From: Tieghemiomyces parasiticus
Taxonomy: Eukaryota; Kickxellomycota; Dimargaritomycetes; Dimargaritales; Dimargaritaceae
Assembly (NCBI GenBank): GCA_027575765.1
Contig: JANBPT010001269.1
Location: 1-11,508, forward strand
Direction: 5' to 3'
DNA length: 11,508 nucleotides
This document shows positions 1 to 8,149 of the stretch, in pieces. The notes beneath the pieces are model-generated. The model worked only from the letters and a program-made list of their open reading frames with translations. It was not told the DNA's origin and did not search any database. The translations under genes and the position numbers were made by a program. The first letter of the stretch is position 1; the number at the start of each line of letters is the position of its first letter.

Positions 1-87
1 CGGACAATGCAGAGTATCAAGCACCTGTTTGACCCCCACGGCATTATGAATCCTTACAAGTACCTTCCCAAGGTTGATAAGGAGTAA
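1..87 (+). CDS. D2HGDH: C-terminal end of a D-2-hydroxyglutarate dehydrogenase-type FAD enzyme (partial, 5' cut by window)
   Basis: Frame 1 is open from the first base to TAA at 85-87 and gives 28 residues containing MQSIKHLFDPHGIMNPYKYLP. The pattern (M-x-x-[IL]-K-x-x-[FL]-DP-x-GI-[ML]-NPYK-x-LP) is the usual C-terminus of D-2-hydroxyglutarate dehydrogenases and related D-lactate dehydrogenases of the FAD-linked oxidase family (yeast Dld2/Dld3 type). These enzymes oxidise D-2-hydroxyglutarate to 2-oxoglutarate, usually in mitochondria; the tail belongs to the FAD-linked oxidase C-terminal domain. All catalytic and FAD-binding residues lie outside the window, so intactness cannot be judged. 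A short charged tail, KVDKE, follows LP. AATAAA lies 39 nt after the stop. The exact paralogue (D2HGDH versus D-lactate dehydrogenase) is inferred from the NPYK-x-LP ending. Confidence 0.78.
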   Translation, partial: RTMQSIKHLFDPHGIMNPYKYLPKVDKE

Positions 88-125
88 ATGGTTACCAGGA
101 TAGGTCGATAGTTTACCACCTTTAG

Positions 126-131
126 AATAAA
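126..131 (+). promoter_or_regulatory. Polyadenylation signal AATAAA for the D2HGDH-like gene
   Basis: A canonical AATAAA lies 39 nt after the stop codon at 85-87, in an A/T-rich stretch, which is the normal place for a 3'-end signal. The rest of 88-439 is convergent 3' flank shared with the minus-strand gene. Its one other notable element is an AT-rich run at about 365-382 (alternating TATA), which on the minus strand reads as AATATA-like sequence about 60 nt past that gene's stop and could serve its 3' end. I see no gene in this interval. Confidence 0.5.
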
Positions 132-439
132 TTTAACATGCTACACATTACAATGTGTTACTGCTTTGGGTTACCCTGTAACTGTGAGTTATAATGGCGA
201 CGTCTTTTTAGGACAATCAATAATGAACGAGGGTTTTGTTAAATAACGTAAAGTTCACCATTACTACGACCATCCAGAGTTATTGGGATAAACCTAAATG
301 ATATAAACGGGACTCGTAGCCAGTCGGTGGTGCAAGCACAAACATACCTGAACCGCCGCGCACCTATAAATATATATATTTACACACACAACCCAATTCA
401 TTTTCTGTCTATGGAAAAAAAAAGAACCCGACCAAGAAT

Positions 440-1288
440 TTACCGCGATGCTGAACGCTCGCGACGGTGCCGGGTCCGCTCCTCTGTGCGGCCACCCTCA
501 CGGTAGCTAGGTGTGTGCGGCTCGATATCACCCCTAGCTTGACGCGACCGGCGATCCGGGCGGGACCGAGGACTACGACTGGGGCTTAAACTACGCGAAG
601 GGCTCCGGCGCCGATGGCTACCACGTAGCTCATCGCGCCTCCGCCCATCACGACTCGGACTTCGATAACCGCGTCGACTCCTGTGATTCCGCGCTGCGCC
701 CGGACTTGGGCTACGGCTACGGCGGGGATTGGACTCGTCACGGCGGCTACGGCGCGGGGCCACCGGACTCGCAGAGTGACTTGAGGCGGAATCGGTGGTT
801 GAAAGGGAGGCCGACCGGCCGCGGTCGCGGCGACTCCGGCTGCCCTGGCGACGAGTCCGGCAGTCGCGGTCACGACGGGACGACTTCCGGTTATGAGATC
901 GGTCGTGCGACCGCCGTGAGCGTCGGTCTCGGTCGTCCTCCCGGTCGGAAGTATCCGACGATGCATCGGTCGATGTGACGGGCGACGGCGAACGCGTGGC
1001 CCGCTTGGACGGTTTCTTTGACGAGCGCGACGATGACTTGTGCGATTTGGAGCGCCGTGACGAGTGGTTAGTCCTGGCCGGCGGTAATGACGACGGCCCT
1101 CCGGCGGTGGGAGCGGGGGTTGGGACGACGGGGGCAGCCTTAGGCGCCAAGGTAATGAAATTGCGACATTCGAAGGTGAGGTGGCCCACACTGCCACATT
1201 TCTTGCACGAACCGAGCTTCAGAGCCGCTTGGGCATCATCGGAGCGGACCAGGCGTTCAAACGCCTCTATACCACGACTGGGGTCCAT
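440..1288 (-). CDS. SREK1IP1: SREK1IP1-like zinc-knuckle protein with Arg/Ser-rich domain
   Basis: One uninterrupted 282-codon frame, ATG at 1286-1288 and TAA at 440-442. Residues 28-41 form a CCHC zinc knuckle (C28-x2-C31-x4-H36-x4-C41) in the signature CKKCGSVGHLTFECRNF, which closely matches SREK1IP1 (p18SRP), a nuclear partner of the splicing regulator SREK1. After a Pro/Ala linker (about 48-72), residues 73-282 are dominated by SR, RS, SP and RD/DR pairs, the phosphorylatable RS domain of splicing factors. The likely role is RNA or protein binding during pre-mRNA splicing in the nucleus. Known family: animal SREK1IP1 is shorter (about 155 aa) with a Lys/Glu-rich tail, so the long true RS tail is notable. 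The start is the first ATG, 27 residues before the knuckle; a CAG preceded by pyrimidines lies 2 nt upstream of it on the minus strand, so an upstream leader exon is possible. Convergent with the D2HGDH end, divergent from the next gene (399-bp gap). Confidence 0.85.
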   Translation of the reverse strand: MDPSRGIEAFERLVRSDDAQAALKLGSCKKCGSVGHLTFECRNFITLAPKAAPVVPTPAPTAGGPSSLPPARTNHSSRRSKSHKSSSRSSKKPSKRATRSPSPVTSTDASSDTSDREDDRDRRSRRSHDRSHNRKSSRRDRDCRTRRQGSRSRRDRGRSASLSTTDSASSHSASPVAPRRSRRDESNPRRSRSPSPGAARNHRSRRGYRSPSRDGRRRDELRGSHRRRSPSRSLSPSRSPRSRPDRRSRQARGDIEPHTPSYREGGRTEERTRHRRERSASR

Positions 1289-1687
1289 GCCTGAGAATGA
1301 TGGGTGGGGGGAAGTGCGGGGAAGGCGGCCAGGTTGATGTTATCAGAGAGGGGAGGACGGAAATGGACAACGTGAATCGAACGAAAGGAACTAGTGAAGG
1401 CGGAAAAAAAAGGATTGAGCTGAATGTAAGGAACCCGACGACCAGTAGAGCCTCTCAAGCATGTCGTGTTCATTGTCTAAGCGTGCCACTCATTTGAACA
1501 CCCAATGTTGAAGGCATTCCAAGTGTTAGTAGAACATGCCCAATGCTCCGACTCTGCACCCTATCCTAGCGCGCATTACCAATTTGCTTCAGTCCCTTTC
1601 TCCCCTTCTCTCGCCCCCTCGGACCCATCCTCTAGGTCATAAGGGTGAGACACAAACCCCTCGTCCCTCAACTGGCCCCCTTCCACC
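1289..1687. promoter_or_regulatory. Divergent intergenic region, probable bidirectional promoter
   Basis: This 399-bp gap separates two genes transcribed away from each other, so it must hold both promoters if both gene models are right. I see no TATA box. The side nearest the plus-strand gene is very C/T-rich (about 1590-1687), as in many fungal 5' leaders. Short open frames cross it on both strands but have no recognisable motifs. The assignment rests on geometry, not on a recognised element. Confidence 0.4.
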
Positions 1688-4006
1688 ATGCCAAATACCA
1701 CCCCCGAGCGCAGCGACGACAATAGTCGGGCGTACCAGGCCGAGGCCAGCATCCGGCTACTGGATAGCATTGCCCAGGACCACGTTCAAAACCTGTTTAG
1801 CCCCACGCCTTCGCTCTTTACCAAGGGGCCATTGGCCTCCCTCACCCAGACGAAACCAAAGGCCGCGACAGGTGGCGCCGACCACGGCGAGGTCGCTACC
1901 GGTGCCGGACTGGAGGCTATAGCTGCTCTCCATCGGCAGGAACAGGCGCACCTGGCTGATGTGCAGCGCCAATTCATGGCTTGCGAGGTAAGGTTACACG
2001 GGCTGAGGTGAATCCATCTATCCCTTACTCGGCGACGGCGAGGCGAAGTCGTTGTGACTGGTTTTGCCTTTGACAAAGTAGACCACTTGGCCCACCTAGT
2101 GGTGTAACTAATTATATGTACACATGTATCAATTCCTATGGTAATTGAAATACCGGTCAGTAAGTAGCCCTAACGGCTAGCATTAATCATGCCAAAACTA
2201 ATCTAACCTTATCAAGCCCACCCCCATTCGCCCTCCAATCCCGCTTCTTTCGCCCCCCCCCTCTCCACCCCTAAGCAACCATCAGCTAGCTCCCAAACTG
2301 CCGGCGTAGCTCTGAAAGCGGCAGCCGATATTGCCCGGAATGAAATACTCCCCACGGTTGACCAATTTAACCAAGTCTACCGGGACGAATGGCAGCCCTG
2401 GACCCTCGACGCCCCGGCCAAACTCGAGGTCCAGCAAAAGGAAATGGAACCCGGTAAGTCACACCAGACCGGGCGAGCTAGCGAAGATGACCGAGTCAAC
2501 GGGCGGCATGTGGCCAGGGTCCATTGGAATGTGTCGTGCTGTCTCCGCTCCAGCGCTTATGTTTACGTTCACATTGATGGACTTGGTTGTTATTGTTGTT
2601 GTTTTTTGCGAGTCTGCCGCCAGTTGTGACGGCGGGTTTCAGTAGTCATGAGTCCACCATTCTCCCGGGTACGGTTGATTTGATGTCGGTCAACCTTCGG
2701 CGGAAGACGAGAAGATGATAGAGAGAGGTTCACCTTGTGTAGTTTATGAAAGCACACCACCGATGGAATCGATTGGTACCCCCGTGATACCCAATTTATG
2801 GCCACCGGCTTTCATTTAGTTCTATACGACAAAAATAGCTGTAATCTGTAACGTATATACTTTACATCACTCCCCCCTAATCACCTGATGCCCGACCCCG
2901 CTGACCTATCTATCTCGACTACCCGACCCTCCTAGCCCTTGGTCCCGAACTACGACGACTTAATGTCGCCTGGCGATCTTTTGAATCGGTAAGTCAACTA
3001 GCCTGAAAATGCAGATGGACCAATGTATTAAAACGCCGCCGTAGAGCGGAAACAATGCAGGCCCACTAGCTAGGACTCCAATTGAAACTTGGCCATATAC
3101 GCCTACAGCACGCGACCATTTACGCAATCACCCTCTATCGAGGCTCCTAAACCCCTCCTCTTCCTTCCTCCCGACGGATAACCAGTGGGATCCATTAGAC
3201 AATGGAATCACGCTGGAAAGGAGGCGGAGGCAAGAGCGCATCACGAGCTGACCGATGGGGCAGGTGGAAAATACGGAGGCAGACGGAAGGCACTCCAAAC
3301 CTGGCCACCGGCTATCTACCGGGAAGCGGGAGAGGGGAGAGGGTGTAAGCAAGGAAGAAGGGCGGTGACATGGAGTGCACGATGGATTGATTTCTACGCC
3401 CGCCACCGGTGAATTCAACCCCACCAGATACCGTCGCATTCCGTGGGTCGTCAACTGACATTAATTTATCGGTGACTAGTTGTAGTCTTACCATCAATAT
3501 CTTATTACCCCCTCCTCCTTATTCCTTTGGGTCACACGCCTGAGCTCGACCAAGTTGTTCGACCCCACTACCCATGGTAGTTTGGCTGACTGGGCGGGAC
3601 ACGCCACCCCCCCCCCCCCTGGCGCAGTCGCTTTCGACCGGTCTAGTTACTAGGCAGTCCATCATTCTAATGGGCTGATTGGATCCCCTCATATGTTCTG
3701 TATTTGGCTCTAATTGTCACTTTATCACATACGTATCACCCCCCCCCCCACCTTCACCCCTCCGCTTCGCCTGTGCTGGTTGGACCGGCATGATAGCTGA
3801 TGGCAAATATTGAGTCCATTCCGCGTAACCTGAATCTCATCAACCATACCTTGGTGACCAGGCCCGCTGACGCCGACCAGATGACTGAGGGTGATGCTGT
3901 TAATCCATACTCAGCTATCGAAGAAGACCGTGCCCGGGTGGAGGCGCAATTGGTCCGAGTCCAGCAGCAGCTGCGTCTACTTGCACCACCGCCAGGCCCA
4001 TTGTGA
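1688..4006 (+). CDS. Unrecognised 246-aa helical/coiled-coil protein, four exons
   Basis: Proposed exons: 1688-1987, 2276-2453, 2936-2988, 3797-4006 (TGA 4004-4006). All three donors are strong (GTAAGG at 1988, GTAAGT at 2454 and 2989); acceptors are AAG at 2275, TAG at 2935 and TAG at 3796. Phases 0, 1, 0 join into one open frame. Introns 1 and 2 carry CTAAC and CTGAC branch-like sites near 2203 and 2901 and pyrimidine tracts. An in-frame TAG sits immediately before exon 4, so only the TAG|CTG acceptor fits. AATAAA follows the stop by 18 nt. The protein has a Thr/Ser-rich N-terminus, an amphipathic helix with EQAHLADVQRQF (residues about 86-97), a middle containing WQPWTLDAPAKLE and RRLNVAWRSFES, and a C-terminal coiled coil containing RARVEAQLVRVQQQLRLL before APPPGPL. 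No catalytic motif, signal peptide or membrane segment. Helix-rich composition suggests a subunit of a multiprotein assembly, but I do not recognise the family. Least certain: the exon 2 acceptor, and whether intron 3 hides another exon. Confidence 0.6.
2989..3796 (+). other. Intron 3 of the coiled-coil gene (808 nt)
   Basis: Bounded by donor GTAAGT (2989) and TAG (3794-3796). It is much longer than introns 1 (288 nt) and 2 (482 nt). It holds a 13-C run at 3607-3619 and an 11-C run at 3739-3749; the latter lies in the pyrimidine-rich stretch ahead of the acceptor. A 75-codon open stretch at 3185-3412 (+), mirrored by minus-strand frames, shows no motif and looks like chance, but an unrecognised in-phase exon here cannot be excluded. 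Confidence 0.45.
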
Positions 4007-4023
4007 AGCTACCGCTTGAGGAG

Positions 4024-4029
4024 AATAAA
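4024..4029 (+). promoter_or_regulatory. Polyadenylation signal AATAAA for the coiled-coil gene
   Basis: A canonical AATAAA begins 18 nt after the TGA at 4004-4006. It independently supports exon 4 as the terminal exon. The following stretch to about 4315 holds an 11-C run (4075-4085) and a TA dinucleotide run (about 4162-4175). It may also contain the last degraded bases of the minus-strand element that ends nearby. Confidence 0.55.
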
Positions 4030-4315
4030 TTCGCAAAAGCAAGGTTGACTGATAGCGTAAATAGGTTGTTACCTCCCCCCCCCCCACACACGGTTCATCA
4101 TCATCTTGCCAAGTCACCCTCGCCCGGTTCAGTTTACGCTCCGACCGATTCAGCTTGCTGTTATATATATATATAATATTCAAAAAAAAGTTAACCTCAT
4201 CGGTATCAGTTGGGGCCACTTGTGCCACGTATGGGTAACCATCATACGGCCAGGTTAGGACGGGCGGGCAAGTAAGAAATGGAGGTGCAGGCATGCGGCC
4301 AGGTCAAGTGACCGG

Positions 4316-4507
4316 TCACTGCCCAGCTTTATACGAGGTGCTGCCTAAATCGGTAGCGATATCTGGACCCCCCCCCTCGACAATTGCACTACGTAATCCT
4401 AGACTCGGAAATAAAATAAAACGGTGGCCAACTATTTCTTCTACTGTCAAAGAATGGTATTGGATATGAACAGATTGATCAATCACTCTAGGCTGGTGAA
4501 TGGCCAT
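4316..4507 (-). pseudogene. Copy A: N-terminal part of a tyrosine recombinase, truncated
   Basis: A 63-codon ATG frame in a different phase from the RT remnant. HRFILFPSLGL (residues 28-38) resembles the F-x-x-F-C-x-x-x-G segment of the core-binding (SAM-like) domain of DIRS recombinases, and SAIVEGGGPDIATDL (residues 40-54, 4390-4346) resembles S-A-I-...-G-x-P-D-[PI]. The region between the two is shorter than in the family, suggesting an internal deletion. The catalytic domain (R...H-x-x-R...Y) should follow at positions below 4316 but only short, unconvincing similarity is seen to about 4240. The 9-C run at 4368-4376 supplies the EGGG of this frame. Confidence 0.38.
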
Positions 4508-4620
4508 GATGCAAAAGTTGATACAATCAACGTTGGATCTATTTATTGGTCAATCGGAGTGATTTTACCGAGGTTAGTAGTAGCAACACACACTCACTGT
4601 CGAGTATAAATCGATGGTGA

Positions 4621-5055
4621 TGGTCTTCAGCCTCGGTAGGATGGGAAGGGGAGCTGAACTCATCTACTCCCTTTGACGAGAATAGCTCCATTCCACTCGA
4701 CTCTAATGACTCCCCTCATGCTGAGCTTGGTACCCTTGGTAACATTACAACTTGTAAGGTGAAAAAGTCGGCTAATGACGTTAGGAAAACCCGCACACTG
4801 AGCGTGAGCCGATACTGCACTAATCGACAGACGATTGGGCGTGATTTATTTATCGCTGTTGACCCGTGTCCCGCTGAGGTTGCCTCTACACCCGCCTGAC
4901 CTTGCCACTACTTATCGAGCGTTACGTATAGGAGCACGAGAAGTGCGGAAAAGGATGGATCAGGGGTTGGGGCTAGACGGGGGGGGGAAGGGGGGACTCG
5001 GAAGAGGGCAGAACAAGGGACCAAGCGATGGTTTGAGCCCTTGGACTGAAATGTG
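4621..5055 (-). pseudogene. Copy A: RNase H-like remnant
   Basis: Continues in the RT frame. HISVQGL at 5055-5035 resembles the H-I-N-x-L-E-L segment of DIRS RNase H domains, and LSGTRVNSD at 4878-4852 resembles the L-x-G-x-x-V....D segment that carries an active-site aspartate. The gap between them is longer than usual and includes a proline-rich stretch created by the 9-G run at 4979-4987, so an insertion or repeat expansion is likely. The minus frame between 4899 and 4621 has only one stop. On the plus strand the same codon boundaries give an open frame at 4621-4899, which I read as its shadow. Confidence 0.38.
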
Positions 5056-5118
5056 GGGGGTGGAGGCTTGATTCGGCCATCTGGTAACCTTTTATGAGGA
5101 TTACTAGATTCATTTTTA

Positions 5119-5823
5119 ACTTCCCCCCTCCGCCACTTCTATACAGGAACGATCGGATGAGAATATGAGATATGGATAGGTGGAGGGAGTGGTGGGAGGG
5201 GAGGTGGGTTATCCCTGAAATACTGAGGAAAATTGGGGACTTGGCAGCCTGACGGGTACATGAGAGATGGACACGACGATAGACCCTTCGATGTGAAAGC
5301 ACTATGGTATGCCCAAGTTAAAAACGTATCCGCCCCAACCCCACCCCATTTTTCGACTCCTTCGGCCTGATCAGCGAGGCCAGTCAGCGTCTAGGAAAAG
5401 AGCCCAAGATCGACATGAAAATGAACTGAATCAAGAAGGGCTGGTGGACCCTTCCCGGCTCATTTTGATTATAGTGCTGTTGTTTGACTAGCGTTGGCAC
5501 TACCCTTGCCAAGGGGGAAGGGCAGAGGGTGGGGTATGTCGGCTTCCAATACTGAAATTTCGGGTTGGGGAGGGGCTATGGCAGCGATAGGCGTACGCGC
5601 TATGTAACTAACAGAAAAGACTACGTATCCTTATCTTCACCGCCTGTTTAGGGGGGGAGGCGGTATCCCTTCATCTCCCTCCCTGGTCATGATGCCCCTA
5701 TCAGGGTTATCGGATCATGGTCGAACTGCCACACTCCCGAACAACGGTACCCCGCTGCTATTTAATCTCTCCTGGGGAGGCGCACCTCCACGGGTGGGGT
5801 ATAGGGGATGGCGCGACCAGAGC
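5119..5823 (-). pseudogene. Copy A: degraded reverse transcriptase core
   Basis: Same minus frame as the preceding block, riddled with stops. Motifs in order: RCASPGEIK (5787-5761; family R-C-x-P-x-G-x-I-P-K), AYRCHSPSPTRNFSIG (5592-5545; AYR, then P, then [IL]G at the family spacing, with the motif A aspartate lost), FLDAD (5397-5383; where the Y-L-D-D active-site box is expected, about 65 codons after AYR), LGIP-stop-CFHIEG (5316-5284; family LG[IV]P-x(5-6)-EG), VRLPSPQFSSV (5253-5221; family RLP-x-x-[KQ]-L) and a segment starting LIFSS and ending EGGS (5169-5119; where the family has LIG...PGRS). Each match alone is weak; seven in one frame in the right order is the argument. It cannot encode active RT. 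Confidence 0.5.
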
Positions 5824-5826
5824 TTA

Positions 5827-6144
5827 TCTAGATGCCGCTGGATAAGCCGACGCTAGCCGTCCATACGTTAATGAGACCTGATAGAATGCATACTCTGCAG
5901 GATGTAGGGCCAAGTCTTATCTATTGTGTAATTTAATCACCACGTTAGCTCGTCGTATCCGATAGGGGAGATGGATCAAGAAAGTGTAACCCTTAAAGGT
6001 GCCATAGCGAAGGTAAGAAGCCAATTCGACATGATCCGGATGATTGAAGGCCGTGGCAGACAGCATATTGCTCGGGAAGGATATGGAGGGGTTAGAAAGA
6101 AGATTTGATAAGGGCGTTTTCACACGTGAACTGGCTACGATAAC
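5827..6144 (-). pseudogene. Copy A: conserved block upstream of reverse transcriptase
   Basis: Open minus-strand frame 6144-5920, TAA at 5917-5919, then 30 more codons in the same frame to the next stop at 5824-5826. It contains NHPDHVELASYLRYGTFKGYTF split here as HPDHVELASYL then RYGTFKGYTF (6042-5980), followed by RIRRAN, then HPAEYAFYQVSLTYGRLA (5904-5851). DIRS-type polyproteins have, just before RT, a block of the form HPD...Y-x3-G-x3-G-[FY], then an Arg/Asn-rich loop, then HP with about 12-13 residues to GR[LVI]. Those spacings are reproduced. No ATG begins the frame, and the internal TAA makes it non-functional. The copy B counterpart lies at 9381-9201. Confidence 0.48.
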
Positions 6145-6410
6145 CTACCTTACTACTCAATAGCAATTGACAAGCCAAACATACGTGCGCAGACATAGGA
6201 GGGATTTACACTACAATTCACATTCTCTCCGTCGTATCGGCTCTTGATTCACACCGGCGAAAAGCAAGGATGTAGGGCATGACGGATGGGGTGGGCCCAG
6301 AAGGACATGTCACTCAGTGGCTCGGGAGGGGGGGCGTCCGAGGCCAGAAATTAGCGTAGGTGACACCAGCCAAAACTAGGCAGGAGCAATAATTGATTTA
6401 GTATAAATAT
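6145..6410. other. Spacer between the two decayed elements
   Basis: A 266-bp stretch between the last recognisable recombinase sequence of copy B and the first recognisable pre-RT sequence of copy A. It is relatively A/T-rich at its right end and carries a 7-G run near 6308-6314. If the copies are a true tandem, this interval must hold the terminal repeats of B and the start of A; I could not see a repeat pair by eye. Confidence 0.3.
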
Positions 6411-6587
6411 TCAAAGTAAATTCTTTTGTAGTGGAGCCGGCCGGAGGGGTGGGAGAAGTTTATCAGCGCAGCTTCGTTGCGGAAGACGCGACGTTGAGCA
6501 GGGAGGAGGGAAGCAGAAAAAAAAAAGGAAAGGTTGATGCGACAGCCGCTCCGCCACTGGTGTACAGCGAGGCGCTAGGTGTGCAAT

Positions 6588-7100
6588 CGACTGACCATTT
6601 TGCACTCAACTTCCACTCCTCCTCCAGTACTCCCAAGGGCTAACTTACCCTAAATGGCAACAGCAGATATCAAGGAGTCTGTCCTCCCTCGCCCTCATAG
6701 CCTGTAAGGTCGAGATGGGCAGGTGCTCAGACGCAACGATAGGCCGCCTCTGCGGGCTGCCCCCCCCCCGGCTTTAGAGGCGGGAGAGCGGGTGCGGGGG
6801 TGGAACGGACGTGTCAGGAAAGGTCAAGTGTCGTATGGCTAAAACCGGCCGCATTGATGAGGGCGTAGCTAAATCGAGCAGAAAATAAGAGGTCCTGGCA
6901 CGAACAGGTGGGGATACAAACGACGGCCTGATTTCTAGCCGATCGTTGCGTTTACCTTTACACCGGTCCCATTTAATCCTTCCCTCTCTGACTGGAATAC
7001 GCCAGATGGTGATACTACCATATTGAGCCGAGGGCGTGAAATTGAGCCCTTGATCCTTATCGGCGCCATCGCACACCATGGACGCCCCCTCCTCCCGCAT
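6588..7100 (-). pseudogene. Copy B: tyrosine recombinase
   Basis: A 108-codon ATG frame (7100-6774) and its same-phase continuation to 6588 and beyond (frame stays recognisable to about 6500). Motifs: WRIPVREGRI (about 7004-6975; family R-L-P-I-T...L), FLLDLATPSS (6884-6855; family F-L-R-x-x-E-[FL]-T-x-P-S), RHLTFPDTSV (6833-6804; family H-L-x-L-x-D-[IV]-x-[IV]), LPISTLQAMRARE (6722-6684; family C-P-[IV]-x-A-L-x-x-Y-L-x-x-R) and QNGQSIAHLA (6602-6573; where the catalytic H-S-F-R-I-G-A box is expected). The H-x-x-R box reads Q-x-x-A and the FLR arginine reads Leu, so key catalytic residues are gone. This enzyme would have inserted the circular cDNA by site-specific recombination. A 10-C run at 6760-6769 interrupts the segment. 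Confidence 0.5.
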
Positions 7101-7639
7101 CCTCCTGTGCCCCGGGCCCTGTGTTTACTCTTGATGCCCCTGCTGCGTCAGAAAAGCCGGTCAGTTTCCGAATACCTCCCCTCCCCCGTCCCAATAGTGT
7201 GTTGATGGTAAATGGGGGAGGGAGATGGTGGGGGGTTGTGAGGGACCAAAGAGACTCGGCTCCGTGGGCGTGAGCTACCCTTTCTGATTTGGAATAGTTG
7301 GCGATGGAGGTGCAGGGTGACTTCATCTGCCGACCTCCTCCAGCCGAGCTCCCAAAGTCCCCTGGCTGACACCGCCGAATCCTACGCACGAGATACCTCC
7401 GCCACGGAGCGGAGGGGCTGGCAGTGGCGAAAATCGGCCACTCGATCGTCCCAACACTTCAGCCTAGACAATGTATTGTTCGCTCATTAGTGTAGGGGTC
7501 CAGGATGCTACAGCCCGCCTGCAGAATTAGCCCGCCTGATGTAACGACTGCAGAGTGCGTTTGTCCATCGACCACTTTGTGATGTATGTGGTAAAGCCGT
7601 AGTCAAGCATCAGCGGCCTGGCCGTCAGACAGACGAAAT

Positions 7640-8074
7640 GTAGCCCGTCACGTGCCGAGCTGCCTCTGTAGTAACGACCCGGAGAGAAGAGAAAGAGGGA
7701 GACAGGTTATTTTGTTCTCCTGGCCTTAGATCCGTCTTGCAGGGCGATTTGGGATTGCTGGCGGGGGGGGGGCTTTTGCTGGCCAGGTAATAGTCTTAAC
7801 GACGGTAATACAACTAGAATGTAGTGACTGCTCGCGTAGCCCTGTACGGAAGGAGGAGAGTGAGAGAAGAGCACGTAATAGCCAGCTGCGGGGGTGGGTA
7901 CAGGCTCGGCCTTTTGGCCGGATTGGGTGGTACCGCGGCGGTTACACTGATACCCTCTCCTGTCGGAAGCCACTGGCCATAAGTGCGGTATAGGTTTTGG
8001 AGCTCGAGGGCCAAAATCTCCGCGTCGAGGCGAGCAACCATGCCATGGCCAGATACACCCTGCCCGTGAGACAT
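7640..8074 (-). pseudogene. Copy B: RNase H-like segment
   Basis: The same phase as the thumb segment continues from an ATG at 8074 for 86 codons to a stop at 7814, then on to 7640 with further stops. LALELQNLYRTYGQWLPTG (8014-7958) with ISV after it resembles the family's x-L-E-L-x-A...W-G-x-x-L-x-G-x-x-V segment, and RHVTGY (7657-7640) resembles the R-H-I-P-G-x-x-N motif near the end of the RNase H domain. A 10-G run (7763-7772) lies between them. RNase H would degrade the RNA strand of the RNA/DNA hybrid during retrotransposition; here it is broken. Confidence 0.42.
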
Positions 8075-8149
8075 GCCCAGTCTTGATGGCTACCTCTGTG
8101 GCTTGGGCATGCGGATGCCAGTCTGAGGATGACTGTCCGGTAAGTTAGG

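Larger units (their letters stand above)
4316..6144 (-). mobile_element. Decayed DIRS-like (tyrosine-recombinase) retroelement, copy A
   Basis: Read along the minus strand this interval carries, in order, a pre-RT block (6042-5851), RT motifs (5787-5119), RNase H-like fragments (5055-4621) and the front of a tyrosine recombinase (4507-4316). From 6144 to 4621 the motifs fall in one reading frame broken by numerous stop codons; the recombinase piece is in another frame. Order and approximate spacing match the DIRS/Ngaro class, which encodes RT, RNase H and a tyrosine recombinase instead of a DDE integrase. The copy lacks a visible gag-like part and the catalytic end of the recombinase; its downstream end lies within about 300 bp of the coiled-coil gene's stop. 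No terminal repeats were found by eye, so the edges are those of recognisable coding sequence. The call is inference from motif order. Confidence 0.5.

Noticed and set aside
586..1197. Second long minus-strand frame (203 aa) and plus-strand frames (706-978, 975-1337) over the RS-domain gene
   Set aside because: They are products of the repetitive Arg/Ser coding sequence in other phases; only the 440-1288 frame carries the zinc knuckle.
3530..3575. B-box-like GTTCGACCCC near 3558
   Set aside because: No matching A-box at tRNA distance and no cloverleaf stems; lies in an intron.
5309..5491. 60-codon plus-strand ATG ORF ending in a hydrophobic stretch (LILIIVLLFD)
   Set aside because: Considered as a small membrane protein, but it lies opposite the RT remnant of copy A, which has several ordered motifs here, and no family is recognisable.
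5971..6108. 45-codon plus-strand ORF starting ATG at 5971 with a GTAAGA donor-like site after 14 codons
   Set aside because: Its codon boundaries coincide with the minus-strand pre-RT block of copy A, whose motif order is more informative; read as a shadow.
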